From contig CACLMO010000018.1 of NCBI GenBank assembly GCA_902608065.1, positions 1-18,173 on the forward strand: DNA of 18,173 bases, in the 5' to 3' direction. A program made the position numbers and the translations under genes. The stretch comes from an uncultured Pelagibacteraceae bacterium (GTDB taxonomy: Bacteria; Pseudomonadota; Alphaproteobacteria; Pelagibacterales; Pelagibacteraceae). The notes below the pieces were generated by a model. The model made no database searches and was not told where the DNA came from. It worked only from the letters and a program-made list of their open reading frames with translations. Shown piece by piece: positions 7,556 through 14,200 of this stretch (position 1 is the stretch's first letter; each line of letters begins with the position of its first letter).

Positions 7556-8733
7556 AAGTTTCGTTCAACACACATAGCAATTCCCATGCCACCTCCTATA
7601 CAAAGAGTGGCTAAACCTTTTTTTGATTCTCTTCTATTCATTTCATGCAAAAGTGTCACAAGCACCCTTGTTCCAGATGCTCCGATTGGATGACCAAGCG
7701 CAATAGCACCACCATTAACATTCATTTTTTCTTTAGGTATTCCCAAATCTTTTATTACAGCTAAGCTTTGCGCAGCAAATGCTTCGTTGGATTCAATTAA
7801 GTCTAAATCAGCTATTTTCCAACCTGCTTTTTCTAAAGCTTTTTTTGATGCTGGAATCGGACCTGATCCCATTAAAGAAGGATCCACTCCACTTGTTGCC
7901 CAAGAAACAATTCTTGCAAGGGACTTCAAATTTCTTTTATTAGCTTCTTCTTCGCTCATTAAAACAACTGCAGCTGCTCCATCATTAATACCAGAAGCGT
8001 TACCAGGAGTTACTGTTCCATTATCTTTAAATGATGGTTTTAATTTCGCAAGTTTCTCTATTGTCATCCCTTCTCTAGGATGTTCATCAACATCAAATTT
8101 ATTTTTTGCTTTAAAAATTACTGGAACTATTTCTTTTTCAAATTTTCCTTCCTTTTGTGCTTTTTCAGCTTTATTTTGTGAAGATAGAGCAAATTCATCC
8201 TGATCCTTTCTGGTGATTTGCCATTTCGTGGCTACATTCTCAGCTGTTACTCCCATATGATAGCCATTAAAAGCATCCCAAAGACCGTCTTTGATCATAG
8301 TGTCTACAAGATTTGACTCTTCCAATTTTTTTCCATTACGAAAATAAATTGCATGAGGAGCATTTGTCATGCTTTCTTGACCACCAGCAACAACAATATT
8401 TGAATCGTTTAACATTATTGATTGATATGCCGCTGCTACAGATCTCAGACCTGAACCACAAACCTGATTTATAACATAAGCAGTTTTCTCTACAGGAAGA
8501 CCGATTTTAATAGCTGCTTGTCTTGATGGATTTTGCCCTACACCTCCCGTCAAAACTTGACCCATTATTAATTCATCCACATCCTCCATCTGTAAATTAG
8601 ATTTTTTGATAACGTCTTTCGCCACTGTCGCTCCCAGTTCATATGATTGCATATTTTTTAAAGTACCTCGGAACGAACCAATCGCAGTTCTAGCTGCTGA
8701 AGTTATTACTATATTTTTTTTTTTATTACTCAT
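7552..8733 (-). CDS. Acetyl-CoA C-acetyltransferase (thiolase II)
   Basis: This 393-residue protein is the standard length for a biosynthetic/degradative thiolase. It interconverts two acetyl-CoA with acetoacetyl-CoA in the cytoplasm. Nucleophile Cys92 lies in NQVCGSGLRS, His348 in GGAIALGHPIGASG and the second catalytic Cys378 in CIGGGMG, so all three active-site residues are present. It lies 119 to 176 bases upstream of aceE on the same strand, depending on the aceE start; no intrinsic terminator is seen between them. Together with the acetoacetyl-CoA synthetase-like gene at 14193-16151 it could turn acetoacetate into two acetyl-CoA. I see no Shine-Dalgarno before the ATG. Genes of this type are named phaA, atoB or thlA; the sequence does not decide among them. 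No polyhydroxybutyrate synthase or reductase gene is nearby. Confidence 0.95.
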   Translation of the reverse strand: MSNKKKNIVITSAARTAIGSFRGTLKNMQSYELGATVAKDVIKKSNLQMEDVDELIMGQVLTGGVGQNPSRQAAIKIGLPVEKTAYVINQVCGSGLRSVAAAYQSIMLNDSNIVVAGGQESMTNAPHAIYFRNGKKLEESNLVDTMIKDGLWDAFNGYHMGVTAENVATKWQITRKDQDEFALSSQNKAEKAQKEGKFEKEIVPVIFKAKNKFDVDEHPREGMTIEKLAKLKPSFKDNGTVTPGNASGINDGAAAVVLMSEEEANKRNLKSLARIVSWATSGVDPSLMGSGPIPASKKALEKAGWKIADLDLIESNEAFAAQSLAVIKDLGIPKEKMNVNGGAIALGHPIGASGTRVLVTLLHEMNRRESKKGLATLCIGGGMGIAMCVERNF

Positions 8734-8822
8734 AAAATATACACTTTGTTAAATGATAAAATAAATTCGATCAATAACAACTTACAATATTAAAATTATA
8801 AAGAAATGACACAGAAAGACGC

Positions 8823-8851
8823 TTCAAATAAGACTTATTCTCTGATAAAGA
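8823..8851 (+). promoter_or_regulatory. Candidate promoter of tRNA-Arg
   Basis: A -35-like TTCAAA at 8823-8828 and a -10-like TAAAGA at 8846-8851 are separated by 17 bases. The mature tRNA begins 9 bases after the -10 element, so the transcript would have almost no 5' leader. Both boxes depart from consensus, and AT-rich DNA offers many such matches. Confidence 0.3.
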
Positions 8852-8859
8852 AACACTGA

Positions 8860-8936
8860 GCGCCTGTAGCTCAATTGGATAGAGCGCTTGGCTACGGACC
8901 AGGAGGTTCTGGGTTCGACTCCTAGCAGGCGCGCCA
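8860..8936 (+). tRNA. tRNA-Arg (anticodon ACG)
   Basis: The 77-base sequence folds as a complete cloverleaf. The acceptor stem GCGCCTG pairs with CAGGCGC at 8926-8932, followed by discriminator G and an encoded CCA at 8934-8936. The D arm is AGCTCAATTGGATAGAGC. The anticodon stem CTTGG/CCAGG encloses the loop CTACGGA, giving anticodon ACG. The T arm is CTGGG-TTCGACT-CCTAG with one G-U pair. It reads CGU codons, and through deamination of A34 to inosine also CGC and CGA. It stands alone, with no other tRNA or rRNA gene beside it. Confidence 0.97.
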
Positions 8937-8952
8937 AAAAGAAAAGTTGATT

Positions 8953-9054
8953 ATGAATTTTAAATGGATAACACATTTATCTTTAAAAAATGCTGTGATA
9001 GTTTTTTTTATATTTATATTAATATTTTTACTTATTATTACATTTTTACTATGA
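8953..9054 (+). CDS. Possible 33-residue single-pass membrane peptide
   Basis: An ATG-started frame of 33 codons begins 16 bases after the tRNA and ends 4 bases before the thioesterase start. The peptide opens with a polar stretch (MNFKWITHLSLKN) and continues as one uninterrupted hydrophobic segment of about 20 residues (AVIVFFIFILIFLLIITFLL), the layout of a small single-span membrane protein with its basic end in the cytoplasm. Position and composition make it more believable than a random frame. However, runs of T in AT-rich DNA readily produce hydrophobic frames, and there is only a weak purine-rich stretch upstream. The family is not recognised. It may be co-transcribed with the tRNA and the thioesterase. 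Confidence 0.35.
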   Translation: MNFKWITHLSLKNAVIVFFIFILIFLLIITFLL

Positions 9055-9058
9055 AACT

Positions 9059-9478
9059 ATGAATAAGGCATTTGAACAAATAAGTGTAAAACCAGGTTTT
9101 ATGAAACATAATGGTGGTCTTTTGTTTAAAACCATTTCTGAAAAAGAATATCAATTTAAAACAAACATAACAGAAAATCATTTAAATAGCGCAAGAATTA
9201 CTCATGGTGGGTTTATAGCAACTGTAATAGATGCGGGAGCTGGAACGGCCGCACATAGATCTGCTGGACAAAGTCCCTGCGTTACTATTTCATTAGAAAT
9301 AAAATTTATTTCAGCAATAAGACTGGGACAAGAATTAATTGGAAATGTTAAAATACAAAAAAAAACTAAATCAATGGTTTTTCTAACTTGTGAATTAAAG
9401 GTTGATAATAAAATTGCCGCAACTGCTTCTGGAATTTGGAAAATATTAAAACTGACTGGGGCTGGTCCAGGAGGATAA
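9059..9478 (+). CDS. PaaI-type hotdog-fold thioesterase
   Basis: This 139-residue protein has the length and core signature of a PaaI/YdiI-type hotdog acyl-CoA thioesterase. HGGFIATVIDAG at residues 49-60 contains the HGG loop and Asp58 at the start of the central hotdog helix, which carries the catalytic carboxylate in this family. A beta strand with VTISLEIKFISA follows, then the usual antiparallel strands. Such enzymes hydrolyse acyl- or aryl-CoA thioesters in the cytosol. The substrate cannot be inferred, but clearing of stalled CoA esters would suit the CoA-thioester enzymes nearby. No clear Shine-Dalgarno precedes the ATG. It ends 2 bases from the convergent TRAP permease stop. The C-terminal Gly/Pro-rich tail LTGAGPGG is unusual. 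Confidence 0.85.
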   Translation: MNKAFEQISVKPGFMKHNGGLLFKTISEKEYQFKTNITENHLNSARITHGGFIATVIDAGAGTAAHRSAGQSPCVTISLEIKFISAIRLGQELIGNVKIQKKTKSMVFLTCELKVDNKIAATASGIWKILKLTGAGPGG

Positions 9479-9480
9479 AT

Positions 9481-11838
9481 TTAAGAACCGGGATTTCTTC
9501 TGTAATTTAAGTACCCAAAAACAAACAATATTGATATAGCAAAAGGATAAACTATTGCTTTATTTGGTCTATCTAAATTTTCAATTTTGAACTCACTTAT
9601 TACATCTCCAGTTTCTATGCCAGATTTTTTTGCAAGACCATTCCACGCAAGAGTATCTATTGTCATCCGACCTTCTTTATCAATTAGGTTGATGCCATAA
9701 TCGTTGAGAGAATAGTTTTCATTAAAACTTCCTTTTTTAATTACAAAAAGTTTGTATCTATCGCCATATTCTGTTCTTCTAGTTGCTCTTATATGCACGT
9801 CATGATTTGGTTTTAAAGTTATCATTTCTAAATTATGTAACTGTAATTGTGTGTACTGATATTTTGGATAAAATTTATCAAGAACATAGTCTGGCCTAAA
9901 CAAAGACATAGCTATTATAATAAATGCTATTATTTCATACCATTTCATTTTATTTATAAACCATCCTTGTGTTGCCGCTGTAAAAACAAGTATAGCTATT
10001 AGAGAGGTTAGAATTACTATAAAACCATGCCAGAAACTTGTTATTCCAATTAATAACAATTCATTATTAAAAATGAAAACTATAGGTAAAATTCCTGTAC
10101 GTAAACTATACCAAAATGCCTGTATACCAGTTCTAATAGGATCAGCTCTAGAAATTGCGGCCGCAGCATAGGATGCTAAACCTACCGGAGGTGTAACATC
10201 AGCCATGAGACCATAATAAAAAACGTAAAGATGAATTGCTATTAATGGAAAAACATATCCTGACGCACCCGCAACCTCGACAACAACGTGGGACATCAAT
10301 GCAGCAACTACAAGATAATTTGCAGTTGTTGGTAGACCCATACCTAAAACAATACAAAGAATTGCTGTTAGAGTTAATAATATAATTATGTTGCCCCCTG
10401 AAATTGCTTCTACAATTATAATTAAATTATTACTTAAGCCTGTTGAGGCCACTGAACCTACTATGATTCCTGCTGTCGCTATTGCAATCGCTACACTAAT
10501 CATATTGATAGCACCTTTTTCTAGACCAGCTACTATTGCGTTAATACCTATTTTTAAACCATTGAAAAAATTAAGATTTTTTCTTCTAGCAAATAATATT
10601 TCTCTAATAATAATTATAACCATTAAAGAAAGTATTGAATAAAATACTGCTGAAGCTGCAGTCCATCTTTCAATCAAAAGAAGATAAATTAAAATAAATA
10701 TTGGAATTAAATAGTGAATCCCGCCTAAAAAAGTTTTCCCTAATGGCGGAATTTCGTTTTCGCTCAATCCTTTAATATCTAATTTTACAGACTCAAGGTG
10801 TGAAATATAGAATAATGCAATATAAGATATAACGGCTGGTAAAAATGCGTGAGTAATAACCGTAAAATAGGAAATTCCCAACAATTCTGCCATAACAAAT
10901 GCAGCAGCTCCCATTATAGGAGGCATTATTTGTCCATTTACTGAAGCCGCAACCTCTACAGCACCTGCCTTAACTGCGGGTAGTCCGCTTCTTTTCATAA
11001 TAGGTATCGTAAAAGTTCCGGTAGTTACAGTGTTGGCAACCGATGAACCAGAAATTAATCCTGTTAATCCAGAGGCAAGAATTGCTGCTTTTGCAGGTCC
11101 ACCTCGCATTTTACCAACTAAAGCAAAAGCTAAATTTAGAAAATACTTACCACCACCGGCTGTATCTAAAATTGCTCCAAATAAAACAAACAGAAAAATA
11201 AAACTTACGGAAACACTTATTGGAATACCAAAAATAGCTTCTCCACCAAACCAGTGATAACCAACTAATCTTTTAATGGACAAACCTTGATGAGAAATAA
11301 GATCAGGCATTGATTGTCCAAATATTGAAAAAAGTAAAAAAATAATAGCTATTGTCACGAGTGGAATACCTATAGCTCTTCTTGTTGCTTCTAATAATAA
11401 TATAATTCCTAAAGCTCCAATAATTAATTCGTAGGGTATCAAAGTTGACCCTATTTCAATTTTCGCCAAAATTCCTTGTCGGTAAACTAACCCTTCATAA
11501 TCTAAAAAAATATACAAAGTTGCAAAAAGAGAGATAAATGCAAATACAAAATCTAAAGTGGATATTTTTGTTTTCTTTTTTGATTTTAAATTTGGATAAA
11601 TCAAAAAACATAATGTCATTCCAAAGGCCAAATGAATAGCTCTTGCCGGAACATCAATAATTTTACCAAAATCTAAAATATAGGGTAGCGGTGAAGCGTA
11701 CCAAAGTTGAAACAATGACCAAGATATAGCAACTAAAGCAACTAATTTTAAATTCCATCCATGTAGATGTTTTTTAGCACTATTTTCTTCATCAAATTTT
11801 TCAAGAAGATCTGATTGATTTTTTTTATCAACGTTCAT
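9481..11838 (-). CDS. TRAP transporter fused permease (4TM/12TM, TAXI type)
   Basis: This 785-residue inner-membrane protein fuses the small (DctQ-like) and large (DctM-like) TRAP permease subunits, as is usual for TAXI-type systems. Residues about 28-170 hold the first hydrophobic helices. The DctM-like part (about 135-620) carries conserved segments: GLISGSSVANT near 260-270, VNGQIMPPIMGAAAFVMAE at 300-318, LGMGLPTTANYL at 498-509 and ADVTPPVGLASYAAAA near 546-561. Beyond about residue 660 lies a soluble C-terminal domain resembling the DUF3394 region of such permeases, with a PDZ-like stretch (IDTLAWNGLAKKSGIETGDV, 727-746), then one last membrane helix near 763-778. It uses an ion gradient to import a ligand captured by the binding protein encoded upstream, from which it is separated by a terminator hairpin. 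The ligand is unknown. Confidence 0.93.
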   Translation of the reverse strand: MNVDKKNQSDLLEKFDEENSAKKHLHGWNLKLVALVAISWSLFQLWYASPLPYILDFGKIIDVPARAIHLAFGMTLCFLIYPNLKSKKKTKISTLDFVFAFISLFATLYIFLDYEGLVYRQGILAKIEIGSTLIPYELIIGALGIILLLEATRRAIGIPLVTIAIIFLLFSIFGQSMPDLISHQGLSIKRLVGYHWFGGEAIFGIPISVSVSFIFLFVLFGAILDTAGGGKYFLNLAFALVGKMRGGPAKAAILASGLTGLISGSSVANTVTTGTFTIPIMKRSGLPAVKAGAVEVAASVNGQIMPPIMGAAAFVMAELLGISYFTVITHAFLPAVISYIALFYISHLESVKLDIKGLSENEIPPLGKTFLGGIHYLIPIFILIYLLLIERWTAASAVFYSILSLMVIIIIREILFARRKNLNFFNGLKIGINAIVAGLEKGAINMISVAIAIATAGIIVGSVASTGLSNNLIIIVEAISGGNIIILLTLTAILCIVLGMGLPTTANYLVVAALMSHVVVEVAGASGYVFPLIAIHLYVFYYGLMADVTPPVGLASYAAAAISRADPIRTGIQAFWYSLRTGILPIVFIFNNELLLIGITSFWHGFIVILTSLIAILVFTAATQGWFINKMKWYEIIAFIIIAMSLFRPDYVLDKFYPKYQYTQLQLHNLEMITLKPNHDVHIRATRRTEYGDRYKLFVIKKGSFNENYSLNDYGINLIDKEGRMTIDTLAWNGLAKKSGIETGDVISEFKIENLDRPNKAIVYPFAISILFVFGYLNYRRNPGS

Positions 11839-11849
11839 TAAAGAAGAAT

Positions 11850-11883
11850 AAAAAAAAAGGCCCAGTTAATCAACTGGGCCTTT
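11850..11883 (-). terminator. Intrinsic terminator between TAXI binding protein and permease genes
   Basis: On the minus strand a perfect 12-bp stem (AAAGGCCCAGTT / AACTGGGCCTTT) with a GATT loop is followed directly by a run of nine T, three of them within the stem. This is by far the strongest and most GC-rich hairpin in the window. It sits 12 bases after the binding-protein stop and 11 bases before the permease ATG, so it should end most transcripts after the binding protein and let a fraction read through. This is known to give binding proteins in excess over permeases in transport operons. Confidence 0.9.
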
Positions 11884-11895
11884 AATTTTTAAAGC

Positions 11896-12894
11896 TTACA
11901 TTAAGCCTTTTTCTTTATAATATTTAATTGCTCCTGGGTGTAATGGTGCTGAAAGACCATCTACAATCATTTTCTTAGGATCAAGATTTGCAAATGCTGG
12001 ATGTTGTTTTCTGAAATCTTCAAGATTTTCAAAAACAGCTTTGACTACAGCATAAACTAAATCATCTGGCACAGAAGCGCCTGTTACTACTGATGCCATT
12101 ACGCCAAAAGTTGTTACATCTTTTTTAGATGTTTTATAAGTGCCTTTTGGAATTGTTGCAAAAGCATAGAATGGATTATCAGCAACTAATTTTTTTACAG
12201 CGTCTGTCTGTAAATCAATTATGTACGCTCCACATCCATCTGTAGATTGAGCAACTCCTGCATTAGGTACACCAACAGTATAACCAAATGCATCGATTTT
12301 CTTATCGCAAAGAGCTCCTGATTGTTCAGATGAAGTTAATTCAGATGTTCCACCAAAAAAACCAGTGTCTACACCATGAGCTTCCATTAGAACTTCAAAA
12401 GTTCCTCTTTGTCCTGAACCAGGGTTTCCAATATTTACTTTTTTACCTTTTAAAGAACTCCAATCTTTAATTTTAGAGCCCTTTCTTGCAATAATTTGGA
12501 ATGGTTCTGGATGAGCTGAAAAAATAGCTCTTAAACCATCAAATGGTTTTACTTTGTCTGGTTTAGTACCATTGTAAGCATGATATTGCCAATCAGACTG
12601 AGCTACACCAAATTGAAGTTCACCTTCCATTATTTGACCTATGTTGTAAGTAGATCCTCCAGTTGATGGTGCTGAACAACGATAAGCTTTATCAGTACCT
12701 TTTTTTCTTCCGTGTTCTGCAGACTGAATTTTTGCAACCATTTTACAAATTGCGTTACCTACTTGGAAATAAACTCCAGTAGGTCCACCCGTTCCTATTG
12801 AAAAGAACTCTGCTGATTTTGCTACCGTCGCCAAAGGCGCAGATAAAGCAAACATCATTAGTGCTCCTGCAATAGTGGAAATAAATTTTCTCAT
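11896..12894 (-). CDS. TAXI-family TRAP transporter solute-binding protein
   Basis: This 332-residue periplasmic protein has a clear signal peptide: MRKFIS, a hydrophobic core at about 8-22, and a probable cleavage after the AKSA ending at residue 28. The mature part starts with the TAXI signature FSIGTGGPTGVYFQVGNAIC. Further typical segments are GSGQRGTFEVLM, a SEQSGALCDKKIDAFGYTVG stretch and a FATIPKGTY segment. TAXI proteins bind organic acids or amino acids such as glutamate; the ligand here is unknown. The start is well supported by AGGAGG six bases upstream, the only strong Shine-Dalgarno I noticed in the window, consistent with high expression. The permease gene follows after a terminator. 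The aminotransferase gene lies 70 bases upstream on the same strand. Confidence 0.95.
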   Translation of the reverse strand: MRKFISTIAGALMMFALSAPLATVAKSAEFFSIGTGGPTGVYFQVGNAICKMVAKIQSAEHGRKKGTDKAYRCSAPSTGGSTYNIGQIMEGELQFGVAQSDWQYHAYNGTKPDKVKPFDGLRAIFSAHPEPFQIIARKGSKIKDWSSLKGKKVNIGNPGSGQRGTFEVLMEAHGVDTGFFGGTSELTSSEQSGALCDKKIDAFGYTVGVPNAGVAQSTDGCGAYIIDLQTDAVKKLVADNPFYAFATIPKGTYKTSKKDVTTFGVMASVVTGASVPDDLVYAVVKAVFENLEDFRKQHPAFANLDPKKMIVDGLSAPLHPGAIKYYKEKGLM

Positions 12895-12933
12895 TTCTTT
12901 CCTCCTTGTTATTTAATAGTTAAAATAAATTTA

Positions 12934-12946
12934 ATGCTTGAAGCAT
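12934..12946. promoter_or_regulatory. 13-bp palindrome upstream of the TAXI gene
   Basis: ATGCTTGAAGCAT is a perfect palindrome with six-base arms around a central base, lying 40-52 bases upstream of the binding-protein ATG. On the minus strand it falls between a loose -35-like TTGGTA (12947-12952) and an AT-rich -10 region, as an operator would. The hairpin it could form is short and has no T-tract, so it is not a good terminator. Chance occurrence is possible and the promoter call is weak. Confidence 0.25.
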
Positions 12947-12964
12947 ACCAACTTTAAAATGATT

Positions 12965-14200
12965 CTAAAGTGAATTTGACCAATCTTTTAATACTCTGAT
13001 GCCTTCAACTATATTTGGTGCATTTTTTCTTAGATCAGCATCATCTAGTTTTTTACTACCTAAGGTATTCTTTAAAAAATTAGCACCATCAAAATCGGTA
13101 TAACTTAACCTTGCGAGCATTTTGTTACTGTCTACTCCAAAATCGCTACCTGGGAGGAGTGCTACTCCTGTCTTATTTAAAATATCTCTGCACATTTCAG
13201 AAGATGTGGAAAATTTAGCATTGTTAAATTCTGGAAATAAATAAAATCCTCCTTCGGGTTTTGTAATATTTATTACATTAGATTTTAAATTTTCATAAGC
13301 ATAGTTAGCTGTAAAAGATAATATTTTTTTTACATCATTTAAATATTTTGAATGATCTCCTTTATATGCTTCTATTGCTGCATACTGTATTGGTGCACTT
13401 ACAGAAGTAAAAGATTCGCTACATAATATTTTTAGGCAATTTTTAAAATTTTTAAGTTGATTTGGTATGGCAAAAAAACCAAGTCTCCATCCTCCAGCTC
13501 CACACCATTTACTTAAACCGCTACTAACAATTGTTCCTTCAGGATAATAATTAGAAATTGATTTATATTGGCCATGAAAATTAAGTTGAGAATATATCTC
13601 GTCAGATAATATAATCATTTTATATTTTTTAGCTACCTCAGCAATTTCTTGCAAATTATTACATACTGTGCCAGATGGATTATTTGGAGAATTTATAAAA
13701 AGTAACATACTCTCGCTTTTAATGTTTTGAACTTTTTCTTCTAGTTGTTTTGCTGTTGGAAACCAATTTGAATTAGAAGTGGTTTGAATCCAGTGAACTT
13801 TATTTTTTGCAATAAGTGCCTGTGGTTGATATGAAACCCAACTGGGTGCTGGAAGTAATATATCGCCTTTAAAAATAATTTGAGTCAAAAGCATCAATTC
13901 TTTTGTACCTGGTCCAATTACAATGTCTTCTTTAGTAAAATTATTATTATTATTTTTATTTAAATTGCTCGCTATTGCTGATCTTAATTCTTCAAGTCCC
14001 TGCATTGGAAGATATTTATTTTTATCAGCATTGTCTTTCAAAGCAGAAACTATACTTCCGGGAACTGGAAATGGCGACTGACCGAATCCAAACTTATAAA
14101 TTTTTTTTCCACTTTTTTTTAATCTATTAGACTCTTCATTAATTGCTAAAGTGGCGGAGGGTTTTAACTGGGTTATTTGTTCTTTTATAATTTTATTCAT
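12965..14200 (-). CDS. Class I/II PLP-dependent aminotransferase
   Basis: This 411-residue cytosolic protein has the fold-type I aminotransferase layout. INSPNNPSGT at 169-178 contains Asn174, LSDEIY at 198-203 contains Asp200 that pairs with the pyridine nitrogen, SSGLSKW at 226-232 contains the Schiff-base Lys231, and GGWRLG at 236-241 provides the phosphate-contacting Arg239. The N-terminal loop reads FGFGQSPFPVP where aspartate aminotransferases have a GEPDF-type segment, so the amino-donor specificity may differ from aspartate. A run of five Asn follows Lys82. The start codon overlaps the end of the acyl-CoA ligase gene by 8 bases (ATGAATAA), indicating translational coupling. The amino acid it uses cannot be read from sequence. 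Its pairing with the ligase hints that the keto-acid product may be activated to a CoA ester. Confidence 0.9.
   Translation of the reverse strand: MNKIIKEQITQLKPSATLAINEESNRLKKSGKKIYKFGFGQSPFPVPGSIVSALKDNADKNKYLPMQGLEELRSAIASNLNKNNNNNFTKEDIVIGPGTKELMLLTQIIFKGDILLPAPSWVSYQPQALIAKNKVHWIQTTSNSNWFPTAKQLEEKVQNIKSESMLLFINSPNNPSGTVCNNLQEIAEVAKKYKMIILSDEIYSQLNFHGQYKSISNYYPEGTIVSSGLSKWCGAGGWRLGFFAIPNQLKNFKNCLKILCSESFTSVSAPIQYAAIEAYKGDHSKYLNDVKKILSFTANYAYENLKSNVINITKPEGGFYLFPEFNNAKFSTSSEMCRDILNKTGVALLPGSDFGVDSNKMLARLSYTDFDGANFLKNTLGSKKLDDADLRKNAPNIVEGIRVLKDWSNSL

Noticed and set aside
8806..8859. 17-codon frame (MTQKDASNKTYSLIKKH) ending exactly at the first base of tRNA-Arg
   Set aside because: Very short, no Shine-Dalgarno, and it overlaps the probable tRNA promoter; the exact abutment is most likely coincidence.
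10388..11257. Plus-strand open frames opposite the TRAP permease gene
   Set aside because: They are antisense to strongly conserved permease segments and have no recognisable content of their own; the same applies to open frames opposite gltD, aceE, aceF, the thiolase, the ligase and the helicase.
11856..11883. The same hairpin read on the plus strand as a second terminator
   Set aside because: The plus-strand T-tract is interrupted (TTTAATTTTT) and no plus-strand gene ends upstream of it.
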